Shown here in pieces: positions 18,885-26,669 of a stretch of DNA of 64,000 bases. The number at the start of each line of letters is the position of its first letter. Position 1 is the first letter of the stretch. Under the pieces are notes generated by a model, which was not told the origin of the DNA, did not search any database, and worked only from the letters and a program-made list of their open reading frames with translations. The translations under genes were made by a program, and so were the position numbers. This stretch comes from an uncultured Ruminobacter sp. (lineage in GTDB: Bacteria > Pseudomonadota > Gammaproteobacteria > Enterobacterales > Succinivibrionaceae). The stretch lies in assembly GCA_902764345.1 (NCBI GenBank), contig CACWVT010000008.1, positions 62,001-126,000 on the forward strand. Reading direction: 5' to 3'.

Positions 18885-20375
18885 CTATTTGCCTGCACTA
18901 GGGATCTTGGTGGTAAGTCTCAGTGATGTGGTGAGACCTTCAAGCTGATAGTGCGGTCTTAAATAGAATTTGGCATTGTAGTATCCCGGATTGCCTTCCA
19001 CGTCTTCAACCACAACCTTGGCTTCGGCAAGAGGGTATTTGGCTTTTACCTCTTCGGAAGCGTTAGGATCGGATGTTACGTAGTTTGAAATCCAGTTGGA
19101 CAGCCACTGTTCCATGTCGGCTCGTTCCTTGAATGAGCCAATCTTGTCTCTTACGATGCACTTGAGGTAGTGGGCAAAGCGTGAGGTGGCAAAAATATAA
19201 GGAAGTCTTGCTGACAGATTTGCGTTCGCGGTTGCGTCCGGGTTGTCATATTCCTGCGGCTTGTTCACGGTCTGGCCACCGAGGAATACCGCATAGTCGG
19301 TGTTCTTCCAGTAACACAGAGGCAGGAAACCGTTCTTTGACAGTTCGGCTTCGCGACGATCCGTAATTGCGATTTCGGTAGGGCACTTCATAATCATGCC
19401 GCCGTCATCGGTAGGGAATGTGTGGGTAGGAAGTGATTCAACAACACCGCCGGACTCAACGCCGCGGATGTGTGCACACCAGCCGTAGTCGGTAAACGAA
19501 CGGTTGATGTTGACGCCCATTGCATATGCGGCATTCATCCAGTTATAGTTCTGTGAATCTCCGAGGTTGGTGTCTTCGTTGTAGTTAAAGCCTTCAACCG
19601 GATTGGTTGTTTCACCGTAAGGAGCACGTGAAAGTACGCGTGGAAGTGTCAGAACAACATAACGGCTGTCATCAGATTCTCTGAATGATCTCCATGCCGC
19701 GTATTCAGGGGTCGAGAACACCTTGCTGATGTCACGGGGCTTTGAAAGATCCTGCCAGCTGTCAAGGTTCATGATTGAAGGATCCGCGGCGCTGATGAAA
19801 GGAGCATGGGCAGCGGCGGCGATCTGGGAGATCCCCTTTAACAGTTCAATGTCCGGACCGGTCTGGTTGAAGTAGTAGTCACCGATGAGTGCACCGAAAG
19901 GTTCACCGCCGGCGGTGCCGTATTCGTCTTCATAGATCTTTTTGAAGATAGGGCTCTGATCCCAGGAGGTGCCCTTGAATTTTTTCAGGGTCTTGAGCAG
20001 TTCTTTCTTGCTGATGTTCATCACGCGAATCTTCATTGATTCGTTGGTGTTTGTATTGTTGACAAGATAGGATACGCCTCTCCACGCACTTTCCATACTG
20101 GTGAAATCCTTGTGGTGAATGATTTCGTTAACCTGGGTGCTGAGCTTCTTATCCAGCTCGGTGATGATGCTTTCAATTGTCTTGATTGCATCGTCACTGA
20201 CGATATTGGCATTCTCGAGAGCCTGACCGACAAGGGTCTGTACGGCACTCTGCACTGCGGTCTTGGCTTCTGCTGATTTTGGCTTGAATTCCTGTTCAAG
20301 AAGCTGGTCAAATTCAGAAAATTCAATACCTGAAGCAGCCTGTACCTGTTCTGCTGATTTTTCAACTTCGCTCAT
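18885..20375 (-). CDS. tssC: TssC (VipB/EvpB) contractile sheath protein
   Basis: The 496-residue protein is the canonical large sheath subunit, with motifs ESAWRGVSYLVNNTNTNE, FKGTSWDQSPIFKKIYEDE and the conserved C-terminal NPGYYNAKFYLRPHYQLEGL. It pairs with TssB to form the contractile sheath. The N-terminal helix region (residues 1-75) is the part that interlocks with TssB. It starts 11 bp after tssB, with a GGAGG-type ribosome-binding site. Confidence 0.97.
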   Translation of the reverse strand: MSEVEKSAEQVQAASGIEFSEFDQLLEQEFKPKSAEAKTAVQSAVQTLVGQALENANIVSDDAIKTIESIITELDKKLSTQVNEIIHHKDFTSMESAWRGVSYLVNNTNTNESMKIRVMNISKKELLKTLKKFKGTSWDQSPIFKKIYEDEYGTAGGEPFGALIGDYYFNQTGPDIELLKGISQIAAAAHAPFISAADPSIMNLDSWQDLSKPRDISKVFSTPEYAAWRSFRESDDSRYVVLTLPRVLSRAPYGETTNPVEGFNYNEDTNLGDSQNYNWMNAAYAMGVNINRSFTDYGWCAHIRGVESGGVVESLPTHTFPTDDGGMIMKCPTEIAITDRREAELSKNGFLPLCYWKNTDYAVFLGGQTVNKPQEYDNPDATANANLSARLPYIFATSRFAHYLKCIVRDKIGSFKERADMEQWLSNWISNYVTSDPNASEEVKAKYPLAEAKVVVEDVEGNPGYYNAKFYLRPHYQLEGLTTSLRLTTKIPSAGK

Positions 20376-20386
20376 GTTTTTCCTCC

Positions 20387-20905
20387 TTATTCAGCCTTGT
20401 TTTCTTCGTCTGCCGGTTTTGCTTCCTTGGCAAGTGCCTGAAGCAGTGCGGGATCCTTCAGAAGCTTGGCAATGAGTTCCTCCGCACCGGTCTTGCCGTC
20501 CATGTAGCTTAAGAGGTTGGAAAGCTGTTTGCGGGCTTCGAGAAGCTGCTTGAGTCCTTCAACCTTTTCGGCTACCTTGTCCGGAGAGAAGTCATCCATG
20601 CTTTCAAAGGTAATGTCCACGGCAATGTTGCCTTCACCGGTAAGGGTGTTGGGTACTGAGAAAGCCACTCTCGGCTTGATGCTCTTTAAACGGTCATCAA
20701 AGTTCTCGGCGTTGAATTCCTGAAAGCTTCGTTCTTCCACGTTTGGAAGCGGTTCTGCCGGTTTCCCGGAAAGATCTGACATGACTCCCATTACGAAAGG
20801 AAGGTTTACCTTTTTCTCTGAGCCGTAGAGTTCGACATCATATTCAACCTGAACGCGAGGGGCGCGGTTCTTGCCCACAAACTTTTGAGAATTTGTAATT
20901 GCCAT
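20387..20905 (-). CDS. tssB: TssB (VipA) small sheath protein
   Basis: The 172-residue protein has the TssB pattern APRVQVEYDVELYG near the N-terminus, LPFVMGVMSDLSG, and the middle segment DDRLKSIKPRVAFSVPN. It forms the sheath protomer with TssC. It is 81 bp downstream of tssA in the same direction, so tssA-tssB-tssC is probably one transcript. Confidence 0.97.
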   Translation of the reverse strand: MAITNSQKFVGKNRAPRVQVEYDVELYGSEKKVNLPFVMGVMSDLSGKPAEPLPNVEERSFQEFNAENFDDRLKSIKPRVAFSVPNTLTGEGNIAVDITFESMDDFSPDKVAEKVEGLKQLLEARKQLSNLLSYMDGKTGAEELIAKLLKDPALLQALAKEAKPADEENKAE

Positions 20906-20986
20906 TGTTAAAATCTCCTCGTTCTACTGTTCATCCTGAATGAACTACTGGTAACAATTTTTAAAAACGTTTTTGATAATCCCGTA

Positions 20987-22054
20987 TTAATATTCCTGAT
21001 TCTGCTCTGGAACTCCAAGCTGTTCACGAACCTTTTCGAGTGCTCCCTTGTCGATTTCAGTGAGAATCTCGATAAAATTCATGTCGGACATTTTCAGGAC
21101 CCTGTCCAGAAGGTACGGCAACGGGCTTGAAGGTTCCGCTTTGCGGAAATATTCGGCGCTTTTCTTTACCATCATCAGAGCATCATTTCTGTTAGTAATG
21201 ATGACGGTACTGAGATTCGTTACCCCGCATGCCGTCTTGGATGCTCCGGCATTTCCCTGCTGGGACGTGTCTGCCGTGACGGGAACTGCAGTATCTTCAT
21301 TTGCGGTATTTTCTTCAGGGAGCAGGGTGTCAAGAAACCTGTTCATGTGCCCGATTTCCCGATCAAGGGCTTCGAAGTTAAGCAGTGCAGAGTCTCCAGT
21401 TTTGGTGTTAATGCTGTTTCTGATGTTTTCAAGGAGCTCTTTTATTTCACCAAGCAGTGCGGATTTCTGTGCAATAATGTCACGCGGTAGGTTTCTGAAT
21501 TCGGACACCATCAGTGAAAAATCAGTTTTTGCTTCCGCCGTGATAATCCCCTGAGCAATGAGGACGTCTCTTAGGGTGTAGGGCAGTTCGTCGCATATTC
21601 TGTGTCTGCGGAACTGACCGATGAAATCAATAGGGTCGTTGTAGCTTCCCGTCTTTGGGGAGAGCATGCTCAGAATGTTGATTCTTTCGGTAGGATCGTT
21701 GTCATCGTCAGGATCCAGTTCGGGATAGCATTTATCCCATAAAGAACCGCACAGATAATTTATCATTGAAAGGCCCTGCTTCATGCCTTCAAGTCCGTTA
21801 AGACAGAAGGCGGCCAGGGTGTGATAAGCCGCAACACGCAGATCCCTGGTTCTATTCCAGAGCTCAATGGTGTTCTTTATGAGAGACCTGTAGTCAGGTT
21901 CTTTTCCTTCGCTTACGCTGTCGCCGATTTCAGTTGGCGGAACGGCAAGAGCAAGTTCTTCCATCTGCAGATACGCGGAATCGTATTCCAGATTCTCGCC
22001 GGTGTCATTATCGGGAAGAGGGGTAAGCAGGGATTCTGTGCTTGGTAAATCCAT
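20987..22054 (-). CDS. tssA: TssA (ImpA-type) T6SS assembly protein
   Basis: The 355-residue protein carries an ImpA-N domain in its first ~130 residues (GENLEYDSAYLQMEELA, DYRSLIKNTIELWNRTRDLRV) and a shorter C-terminal helical region ending LTEIDKGALEKVREQLGV. TssA primes tube and sheath polymerisation at the baseplate or distal end. It is the first gene of the T6SS block and is followed by tssB. Confidence 0.93.
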   Translation of the reverse strand: MDLPSTESLLTPLPDNDTGENLEYDSAYLQMEELALAVPPTEIGDSVSEGKEPDYRSLIKNTIELWNRTRDLRVAAYHTLAAFCLNGLEGMKQGLSMINYLCGSLWDKCYPELDPDDDNDPTERINILSMLSPKTGSYNDPIDFIGQFRRHRICDELPYTLRDVLIAQGIITAEAKTDFSLMVSEFRNLPRDIIAQKSALLGEIKELLENIRNSINTKTGDSALLNFEALDREIGHMNRFLDTLLPEENTANEDTAVPVTADTSQQGNAGASKTACGVTNLSTVIITNRNDALMMVKKSAEYFRKAEPSSPLPYLLDRVLKMSDMNFIEILTEIDKGALEKVREQLGVPEQNQEY

Positions 22055-22382
22055 TTTCCGTTTCTTTAAAATATCGCTAAGTGTATTGATTCTGTTGGCC
22101 GTTCGCTTATAAGGCCAATTTTTATGTTACACGAAATCACACGGGTATTAGTGACATGTTTCTCATTTCAAAAAACAGAAAATAAATATTATTCAAAAGT
22201 GAGAAGTGTGATGTTTTTAAAAGGGTATGGGGAAGTCGTGATTGTTGCCGGGCCGTGGGTTGTAGAGCTGTGGATTCTTTGATGATTATGAGAAAGGAAC
22301 GCTTTTTCGGTAAAACCTGCTGACACCGCCGGGAGTGTCAGCCAGAGCGTGCGGATGCAGGGGGATGAGGCAGTACGGCAGC
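22055..22382. other. Region upstream of the T6SS block
   Basis: No gene was supported. It should contain the minus-strand promoter for tssABC. An inverted repeat TTGGCC/GGCCAA (22095-22100 with 22113-22118) would fall in the tssA leader or promoter; its function is unknown. Confidence 0.35.
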
Positions 22383-22414
22383 ATAAAACGGTCAGTCATT
22401 GTGACCGTTTTATT
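22383..22414 (-). terminator. Hairpin terminator downstream of the flavoprotein gene
   Basis: Arms ATAAAACGGTCA (22383-22394) and TGACCGTTTTAT (22402-22413) form a perfect 12-bp stem with a 7-base loop. The Ts lie within the stem arm rather than in a free tail. It lies about 70 bp past the stop codon of the gene at 22486-23916. Confidence 0.65.
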
Positions 22415-22485
22415 ATTTAAATCCATTTTGAGCATGGAGGTTAGCCGGCCTGCGGAGAAAAGATGAGGCAGGAAGATGATACGAT

Positions 22486-23916
22486 CTAGGCTACGGGCCC
22501 CAGCAGCTTAAAGCTCTTCTTCGCATCTTCAAAAGCTTCCGTAAGCATTTCAAAGGCGGAAGGGTGGTAGAAGTTGTAGCCGATGAGGTCATCCAGAGTC
22601 TGTCTGTTGTACAGGGCTCCGTAAATGAACTGCGACATCTGCTGTGCATAAGGGGCGCAGATTTCCGCTCCCAAAAGCAGTTGGGTTTCACGATCAAAGT
22701 ATACATGAACCAGACCGTGTCTGTATCCCTTTATCACGGAAGTGGTGTTGTCTGCAGTTGAGCTTTCACCAAGAATGAATTTATGTCCTGTTCTTGCACA
22801 CTGTTTTACTTCCTCAAATGACAGACCGGTAACGGTGATTTCCGGATCAGTGAAGGTGATGTCCTGATGTGGCATGTTGCAGGTCTGATACAGTCTCGGA
22901 TATGTTGCGGCATTAGCTCCCGCAATCTTTCCCTGATACAGGGCTTTCTGCAGGTTGCTTCTTGCGGATGAGGTGGTGTCTCCCGCAATAAAAATGTGCG
23001 GAACGCTGGTCTGAAGAGTTTCCTCGTCACAGTATGCCTGGTTGAGTGAATTAAGCTGAATGCCTGCGGTTTCAAGCTGCAGATCATCCAGATTCGGGAT
23101 TCTTCCGGTGGCGCAGAGAACATAGTCCACCTTCAGGTAACATTCATGATCGGTTTCGTCAAGATAGTAGATTACGACGGAGTCATCGGTCTGTTCCATG
23201 GTGGTGAACCGGCCGTAAGGCACGATGAACACGCGTTCCTTAATGGCATTCAGTGCTGATGCCGCAACCTTCGGATCGGTAAGGTGACCGATTTCTCCCT
23301 TCCCGAATATTACCGTCTTAACGTTTAATCTTGTAAGATATTCACCGAGTTCGAGACCAATGCTTCCGGTTCCGAAAATGGCAATGCTTTGCGGAAGTTC
23401 CTTCAGTTCGAAGAGATCCCCGCTGGTGATTACACGGTCGCCGATTCTCTGAAATTCCGCAGGAATATAGGGCTTTGAACCTGTGGCTATTACAAAGCTT
23501 CTTGCAGATATGGTGGTATCAGTGCCCTCGATTGCCACGGTGTAGGGATCAATGAAAAAGGCCTTGCCCATGATGCGGCAGTCTTCAGGAATGGTGTAGA
23601 ACTCCTTGATATACTGATCCAGAAAGGCTCTTTTTTCATTTCTGACGGAGTTGAGTATTTCACTGCGTTCGAGCTGTTTGTCCGCTGACTTGCCGTATAG
23701 GGTCATGGTCAGCATGGGAGTGCTGTTTGATGAGAACTGGCGTCCCATTTCATGAAGCAGCTGTGAAGGTACACATCCTGAGGTTATTGAGGTCGGGCCT
23801 AAAGGTCCCTGTTCAATGATTATTGTATCTGCATTATTTTCAACTGCGGTCTTGTATGCCTGCATACCGGCAGTGCCGGCTCCTATAATTACAGTATCAA
23901 CAGAGATGTGTCTCAT
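22486..23916 (-). CDS. Dihydrolipoamide dehydrogenase-like flavoprotein lacking one redox cysteine
   Basis: The 476-residue protein has an N-terminal FAD Rossmann motif (VIIGAGTAGMQA), an NAD-binding motif (IFGTGSIGLELGEYL, about residue 180), the second FAD motif FIAGDTT and a C-terminal dimer domain with the His-Glu pair in HPSAFE. It resembles the Vibrio/Aeromonas-type dihydrolipoyl dehydrogenases whose redox site reads TTCARVGCMPSK. Here that site reads PTSITSGCVPSQ, so the first Cys is Ser43, Cys48 remains and the Lys after PS is Gln. A normal disulfide reductase reaction is therefore unlikely. It may act as a pyridine-nucleotide oxidoreductase without disulfide exchange, but the substrate is unknown. 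No 2-oxoacid dehydrogenase genes are nearby. Confidence 0.85.
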   Translation of the reverse strand: MRHISVDTVIIGAGTAGMQAYKTAVENNADTIIIEQGPLGPTSITSGCVPSQLLHEMGRQFSSNSTPMLTMTLYGKSADKQLERSEILNSVRNEKRAFLDQYIKEFYTIPEDCRIMGKAFFIDPYTVAIEGTDTTISARSFVIATGSKPYIPAEFQRIGDRVITSGDLFELKELPQSIAIFGTGSIGLELGEYLTRLNVKTVIFGKGEIGHLTDPKVAASALNAIKERVFIVPYGRFTTMEQTDDSVVIYYLDETDHECYLKVDYVLCATGRIPNLDDLQLETAGIQLNSLNQAYCDEETLQTSVPHIFIAGDTTSSARSNLQKALYQGKIAGANAATYPRLYQTCNMPHQDITFTDPEITVTGLSFEEVKQCARTGHKFILGESSTADNTTSVIKGYRHGLVHVYFDRETQLLLGAEICAPYAQQMSQFIYGALYNRQTLDDLIGYNFYHPSAFEMLTEAFEDAKKSFKLLGPVA

Positions 23917-23942
23917 GGCAATGTCCTTTCTTTTTATGATTT

Positions 23943-23972
23943 ATTATACTTATGTTGACCGTCCCGAGACAA
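23943..23972 (-). promoter_or_regulatory. Sigma-70-type promoter of the flavoprotein gene
   Basis: On the minus strand TTGTCT (23967-23972) is followed after 18 bases by TATAAT (23943-23948), about 27 bp upstream of the start codon. The -35 box overlaps one arm of a 9-bp inverted repeat (CCCGAGACA at 23963-23971, TGTCTCGGG at 24021-24029). Confidence 0.65.
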
Positions 23973-23993
23973 TTATTTTCGGCTTAAAGAGTG

Positions 23994-24021
23994 TTGTCAC
24001 CTGTGGATAATTTGCTAGAAT
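23994..24021 (+). promoter_or_regulatory. Sigma-70-type promoter of the YqaB-like gene
   Basis: TTGTCA (23994-23999), a 16-base spacer and TAGAAT (24016-24021) lie 76 bp upstream of the start codon. It is divergent from the flavoprotein promoter. Confidence 0.6.
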
Positions 24022-24097
24022 GTCTCGGGCCGGTGACGGCCGTGTATGGCACAGGATGAACGCCTTAATCATGTAATGCGACTATTTCGGGATATTT

Positions 24098-24694
24098 ATG
24101 AATTTTGAGAAACTTCTTCAGTATAAATGTCTGATTTTTGATCTGGACGGAACGCTGGTTGATTCCATGCCGTTTCATTACGGCGCATGGGTAAAGGCCG
24201 TGGAGCCGTTCGGATTTGTTCCGGACAGGGAATGGATGTATAAGCACGGAGGCGTACCGAGTCATAAGATTGCCACCATACTGATAAGGGAACATAATCT
24301 TCCGTTCTCAGATCCTCATGAGCTTGCCGCAATCAAGACAAGACACTATCTCGAAAATATTAAGAATGTTGAGGTATACCCGGTAATGAAGGAGCTTCTG
24401 GATTATGCCAGAGCACACTCCATTCCCATGGGAATAGGTACTGGGACACTTCGCACAAATGCCGAATACATAGTAGGGAATACCATTCTTAAAAACTACA
24501 TCAGCGTGATAGTTTCCGCAGATGACGTCAGCAATCACAAGCCTCATCCTGATACATTTCTGAAGGTCGCTGAAGCGTTTAATGCAGAGCCTTCCGAAAG
24601 CGCAGTTTTTGAGGATTCGTTTTTCGGGTTTGAGGCGGCGGTAAACGGAGGCTTTAATCTCATAAAGATTGTGGACGGAGTACCCCAGTTCTAA
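24098..24694 (+). CDS. HAD-family sugar-phosphate phosphatase, YqaB-like
   Basis: The 198-residue protein has HAD motif I LIFDLDGTLVDSM (residues ~12-24), a helical cap domain, the motif II region MGIGTGT, the Lys of motif III in SNHKPHPDTFL and motif IV AVFEDSFFGFEAA. Pattern and length match the E. coli YqaB fructose-1-phosphate phosphatase and beta-phosphoglucomutase-like group, which dephosphorylate small sugar phosphates in the cytoplasm. The exact substrate cannot be assigned. It is a single gene under its own promoter and ends before a bidirectional terminator. Confidence 0.85.
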   Translation: MNFEKLLQYKCLIFDLDGTLVDSMPFHYGAWVKAVEPFGFVPDREWMYKHGGVPSHKIATILIREHNLPFSDPHELAAIKTRHYLENIKNVEVYPVMKELLDYARAHSIPMGIGTGTLRTNAEYIVGNTILKNYISVIVSADDVSNHKPHPDTFLKVAEAFNAEPSESAVFEDSFFGFEAAVNGGFNLIKIVDGVPQF

Positions 24695-24840
24695 AGCTTA
24701 CCTGTTTCACTGTTCAGTTTGGGAGACGAAGTATTGCGTCTGGGAATCCCTGCAGGTATCCAGGAAGTGAAAATACGCCTTGGGATGGACGGTAGGGCAG
24801 ACGGCATAACATCGGAAATAATCCTGCTCACACATACGTA

Positions 24841-24884
24841 AAAACGGACTGCATCCTCTGAAAATGAGTGCCGTCCGTTTTTTT
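24841..24884. terminator. Bidirectional terminator between the YqaB-like gene and hfq
   Basis: AAAACGGAC (24841-24849) pairs with GTCCGTTTT (24873-24881), followed by more Ts. The preceding As give a T run on the minus strand, so it can serve both convergent genes. Confidence 0.75.
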
Positions 24885-24986
24885 GCTTATCCGTCTATGC
24901 CCTATACTCTCCGATAAAAGCGGTAAGGGCAGGTGAGTCCGAATCATCTAGTAACATCATGAGACGGACTGACGGGATTTGCGTTA

Positions 24987-25343
24987 TCAGTTCTGATTCT
25001 GAAAAGTCTTCTGAGGTCTGTGACCGCCCGGTCTGAATCCGTTTCTGTGAGGGCCTTTATCAGAATTTCCGGCAATGGTGATTGTGGAAATCTTGGCCTT
25101 GTAGATGAGCTGCTGGTTTCCTGCAGCGTCGGTCAGTGCCATGCTGTACTGATCGTGGCCGCTGATTACGCCTTCGAGCTTGATGCCGCTCACTAAAAAT
25201 ACTGAAACGGTCTGCTTGGTTTCCTTGAGCCAGTTCAGAGCGGTGTTCTGGCCGTTGCCAAGAGAAAAGGCCTGTTCTAATGATTTATAGTTAAGGTTTT
25301 CTGCGCTTTCAGAATTCTGATTGTCTATTGAATTGTCTGTCAT
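24987..25343 (-). CDS. hfq: Hfq-like RNA chaperone with altered RNA-binding residues
   Basis: The 118-residue protein has an Sm fold recognisable from TVSVFLVSGIKLEGVI (Sm1) and LIYKAKISTITI (Sm2), an N-terminal extension of about 24 residues and a Gly/Asn/Gln-rich tail. Hfq hexamers bring small RNAs and mRNAs together. Compared with E. coli (family knowledge), YKHAIS becomes YKAKIS, so the position of His57 is Ala83. The rim RRER becomes KETK. Two residues are inserted in the loop before Sm2 and Gln33 becomes Glu57. The distal-face residues Ile54, Lys55 and Leu56 are kept. It is not next to miaA or hflX. Confidence 0.85.
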   Translation of the reverse strand: MTDNSIDNQNSESAENLNYKSLEQAFSLGNGQNTALNWLKETKQTVSVFLVSGIKLEGVISGHDQYSMALTDAAGNQQLIYKAKISTITIAGNSDKGPHRNGFRPGGHRPQKTFQNQN

Positions 25344-25400
25344 TGGATTCTCGTGATTTTTATGGTTATAAGGATGTGTTCATTGTTCCTAGTGTCTAAA

Positions 25401-25428
25401 ATTCTATACTAAAATTTCAATTAGACAA
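25401..25428 (-). promoter_or_regulatory. Promoter of hfq
   Basis: On the minus strand TTGTCT (25423-25428), a 16-base spacer and TAGAAT (25401-25406) lie about 58 bp upstream of the start codon. Confidence 0.65.
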
Positions 25429-25502
25429 CAAAAAAGATGAATATAATGCACAAAATCAAATATTCATTAGATTTTTACTGGAATGAAAAGAGGGGAAATA
25501 AA

Positions 25503-25578
25503 TGGTGCCCAGAGGCGGAATCGAACCACCGACACGGGGATTTTCAATCCCCTGCTCTACCGACTGAGCTATCTGGGC
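25503..25578 (-). tRNA. tRNA-Phe (anticodon GAA)
   Basis: The reverse complement folds as a 76-nt cloverleaf with acceptor arm GCCCAGA/TCTGGGC, D-loop AGCTCAGTCGGTAGAGC, anticodon loop TTGAAAA, T-loop GGTTCGATTCC and an encoded CCA. It is the last gene of a three-tRNA cluster and is identical to the first. Confidence 0.97.
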
Positions 25579-25593
25579 ATTAGAAGAATTGAG

Positions 25594-25669
<76 letters not shown>

Positions 25670-25676
25670 ATGAACC

Positions 25677-25752
25677 TGGTGCCCAGAGGCGGAATCGAAC
25701 CACCGACACGGGGATTTTCAATCCCCTGCTCTACCGACTGAGCTATCTGGGC
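25677..25752 (-). tRNA. tRNA-Phe (anticodon GAA), first of the cluster
   Basis: It has the same 76-nt sequence as the gene at 25503-25578. It is the promoter-proximal tRNA, with its 5' end about 11 bp from the -10 box. Confidence 0.97.
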
Positions 25753-25762
25753 AACACGTGCT

Positions 25763-25790
25763 ATTCTACAGAATGATTTTTTTAAGTCAA
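25763..25790 (-). promoter_or_regulatory. Promoter of the tRNA cluster
   Basis: On the minus strand TTGACT (25785-25790), a 16-base spacer and TAGAAT (25763-25768) lie just upstream of the first tRNA-Phe, so the 5' leader would be only a few bases long. An A/T tract upstream of the -35 could act as an UP element. Confidence 0.75.
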
Positions 25791-26334
25791 ATATTTTTTA
25801 CAAAAAAATCCTGTTTTGGGGTTGTTTGTTTAAATATTATGCTAAATATGCGGGTAAATTCCGTATTTTTAATAAAATGACATTTTTCCGGTTATCAGTA
25901 CGTTTAACCTGGCGGCTCTGAACATTGTCGGTATAAGGTCTCTAAGGTTTTTCTTACATTAGGTTGATGAGCCATCTGCTTCTTCATCATAAGCAGTTTA
26001 CCGGTAACATCCGTCATCATCACCGTGTTGCTGTATTCATATATATTGTTGAGCACGGACAGCGGCCACGGATTTCCTGAGAAGCTCGGGTGGGGAAGAG
26101 GGGCTTCCTCAGAAGTCAGGACGGGTACATACGGTTTTTGCGGACACGTTTCAGAATATCATTCAGTTTAAATCCCTGTAGATTAGTCGGAAATGGTAAA
26201 AAAACAATCAAAATTTCACAAAAAATACGTGGCAATAAAAAATCTTCAAAAAATTTTTATCGTATAAAATCTTTAAAATCAAGGCTTGTGACGTTTTCTG
26301 CCAAAAATTTTTAAATTTAATTCTATAAAACCTA
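25791..26334. other. Intergenic region between the tRNA cluster and metY
   Basis: No convincing gene is present. A 74-codon frame at 26090-26314 has an unlikely Lys/Ser/Phe-rich composition and no ribosome-binding site. The right half becomes very AT-rich as it approaches the metY promoter. Confidence 0.4.
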
Positions 26335-26363
26335 TTGCATTAGTATGTAATATTCTGTATAGT
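26335..26363 (+). promoter_or_regulatory. Strong sigma-70 promoter of metY
   Basis: TTGCAT (26335-26340), a 17-base spacer and TATAGT (26358-26363) sit in an AT-rich context. They lie about 300 bp upstream of the start codon, so the mRNA would have a roughly 300-nt leader. Confidence 0.7.
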
Positions 26364-26369
26364 ATATTC

Positions 26370-26669
26370 AAACCTAGTTAATCGATAGGAAATAAGGAGA
26401 TAAATAACAATAAAACAAGGTAACGGCGTATTAAACAATAACAAAAACAATAAAGAATGATAATTAAAAATAAAACAGAAAAACAAAAACTCTAAAACAG
26501 AAACAAACTAAACAATAAGAAGTTTTTTTAATAAACAAACAATAAGAAGAAACACAATTACGCCGCAAACAAATTCCTGTCACACGATTTGGCTGGGTTG
26601 ATAAGCTGAAGGTGGTCCGTAAGGCCCCGAAAAAATTGAATTACAGAAAAACAGATAAGGAGACAGATT
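26370..26669 (+). promoter_or_regulatory. Long A-rich 5' leader of metY
   Basis: About 130 bases (26431-26558) are overwhelmingly A with few G or C and contain repeated AACAATAA, ACAAAAAC and AAACAATAAGAAG-like units. This tract is flanked by the complementary 7-mers CGGCGTA (26424-26430) and TACGCCG (26559-26565), which could close it as a giant unstructured loop. The leader ends in a good ribosome-binding site (AAGGAG) before the ATG at 26670. No known SAM riboswitch core was recognised. Function unknown. Confidence 0.5.

Noticed and set aside
26090..26314. A 74-residue protein upstream of metY
   Set aside because: Low-complexity Lys/Ser/Phe composition, no ribosome-binding site and an AT-rich non-coding context.
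26370..26669. SAM riboswitch in the metY leader
   Set aside because: The leader is mostly unstructured A-rich RNA and no SAM-I, SAM-II or SAM-IV core was recognised.
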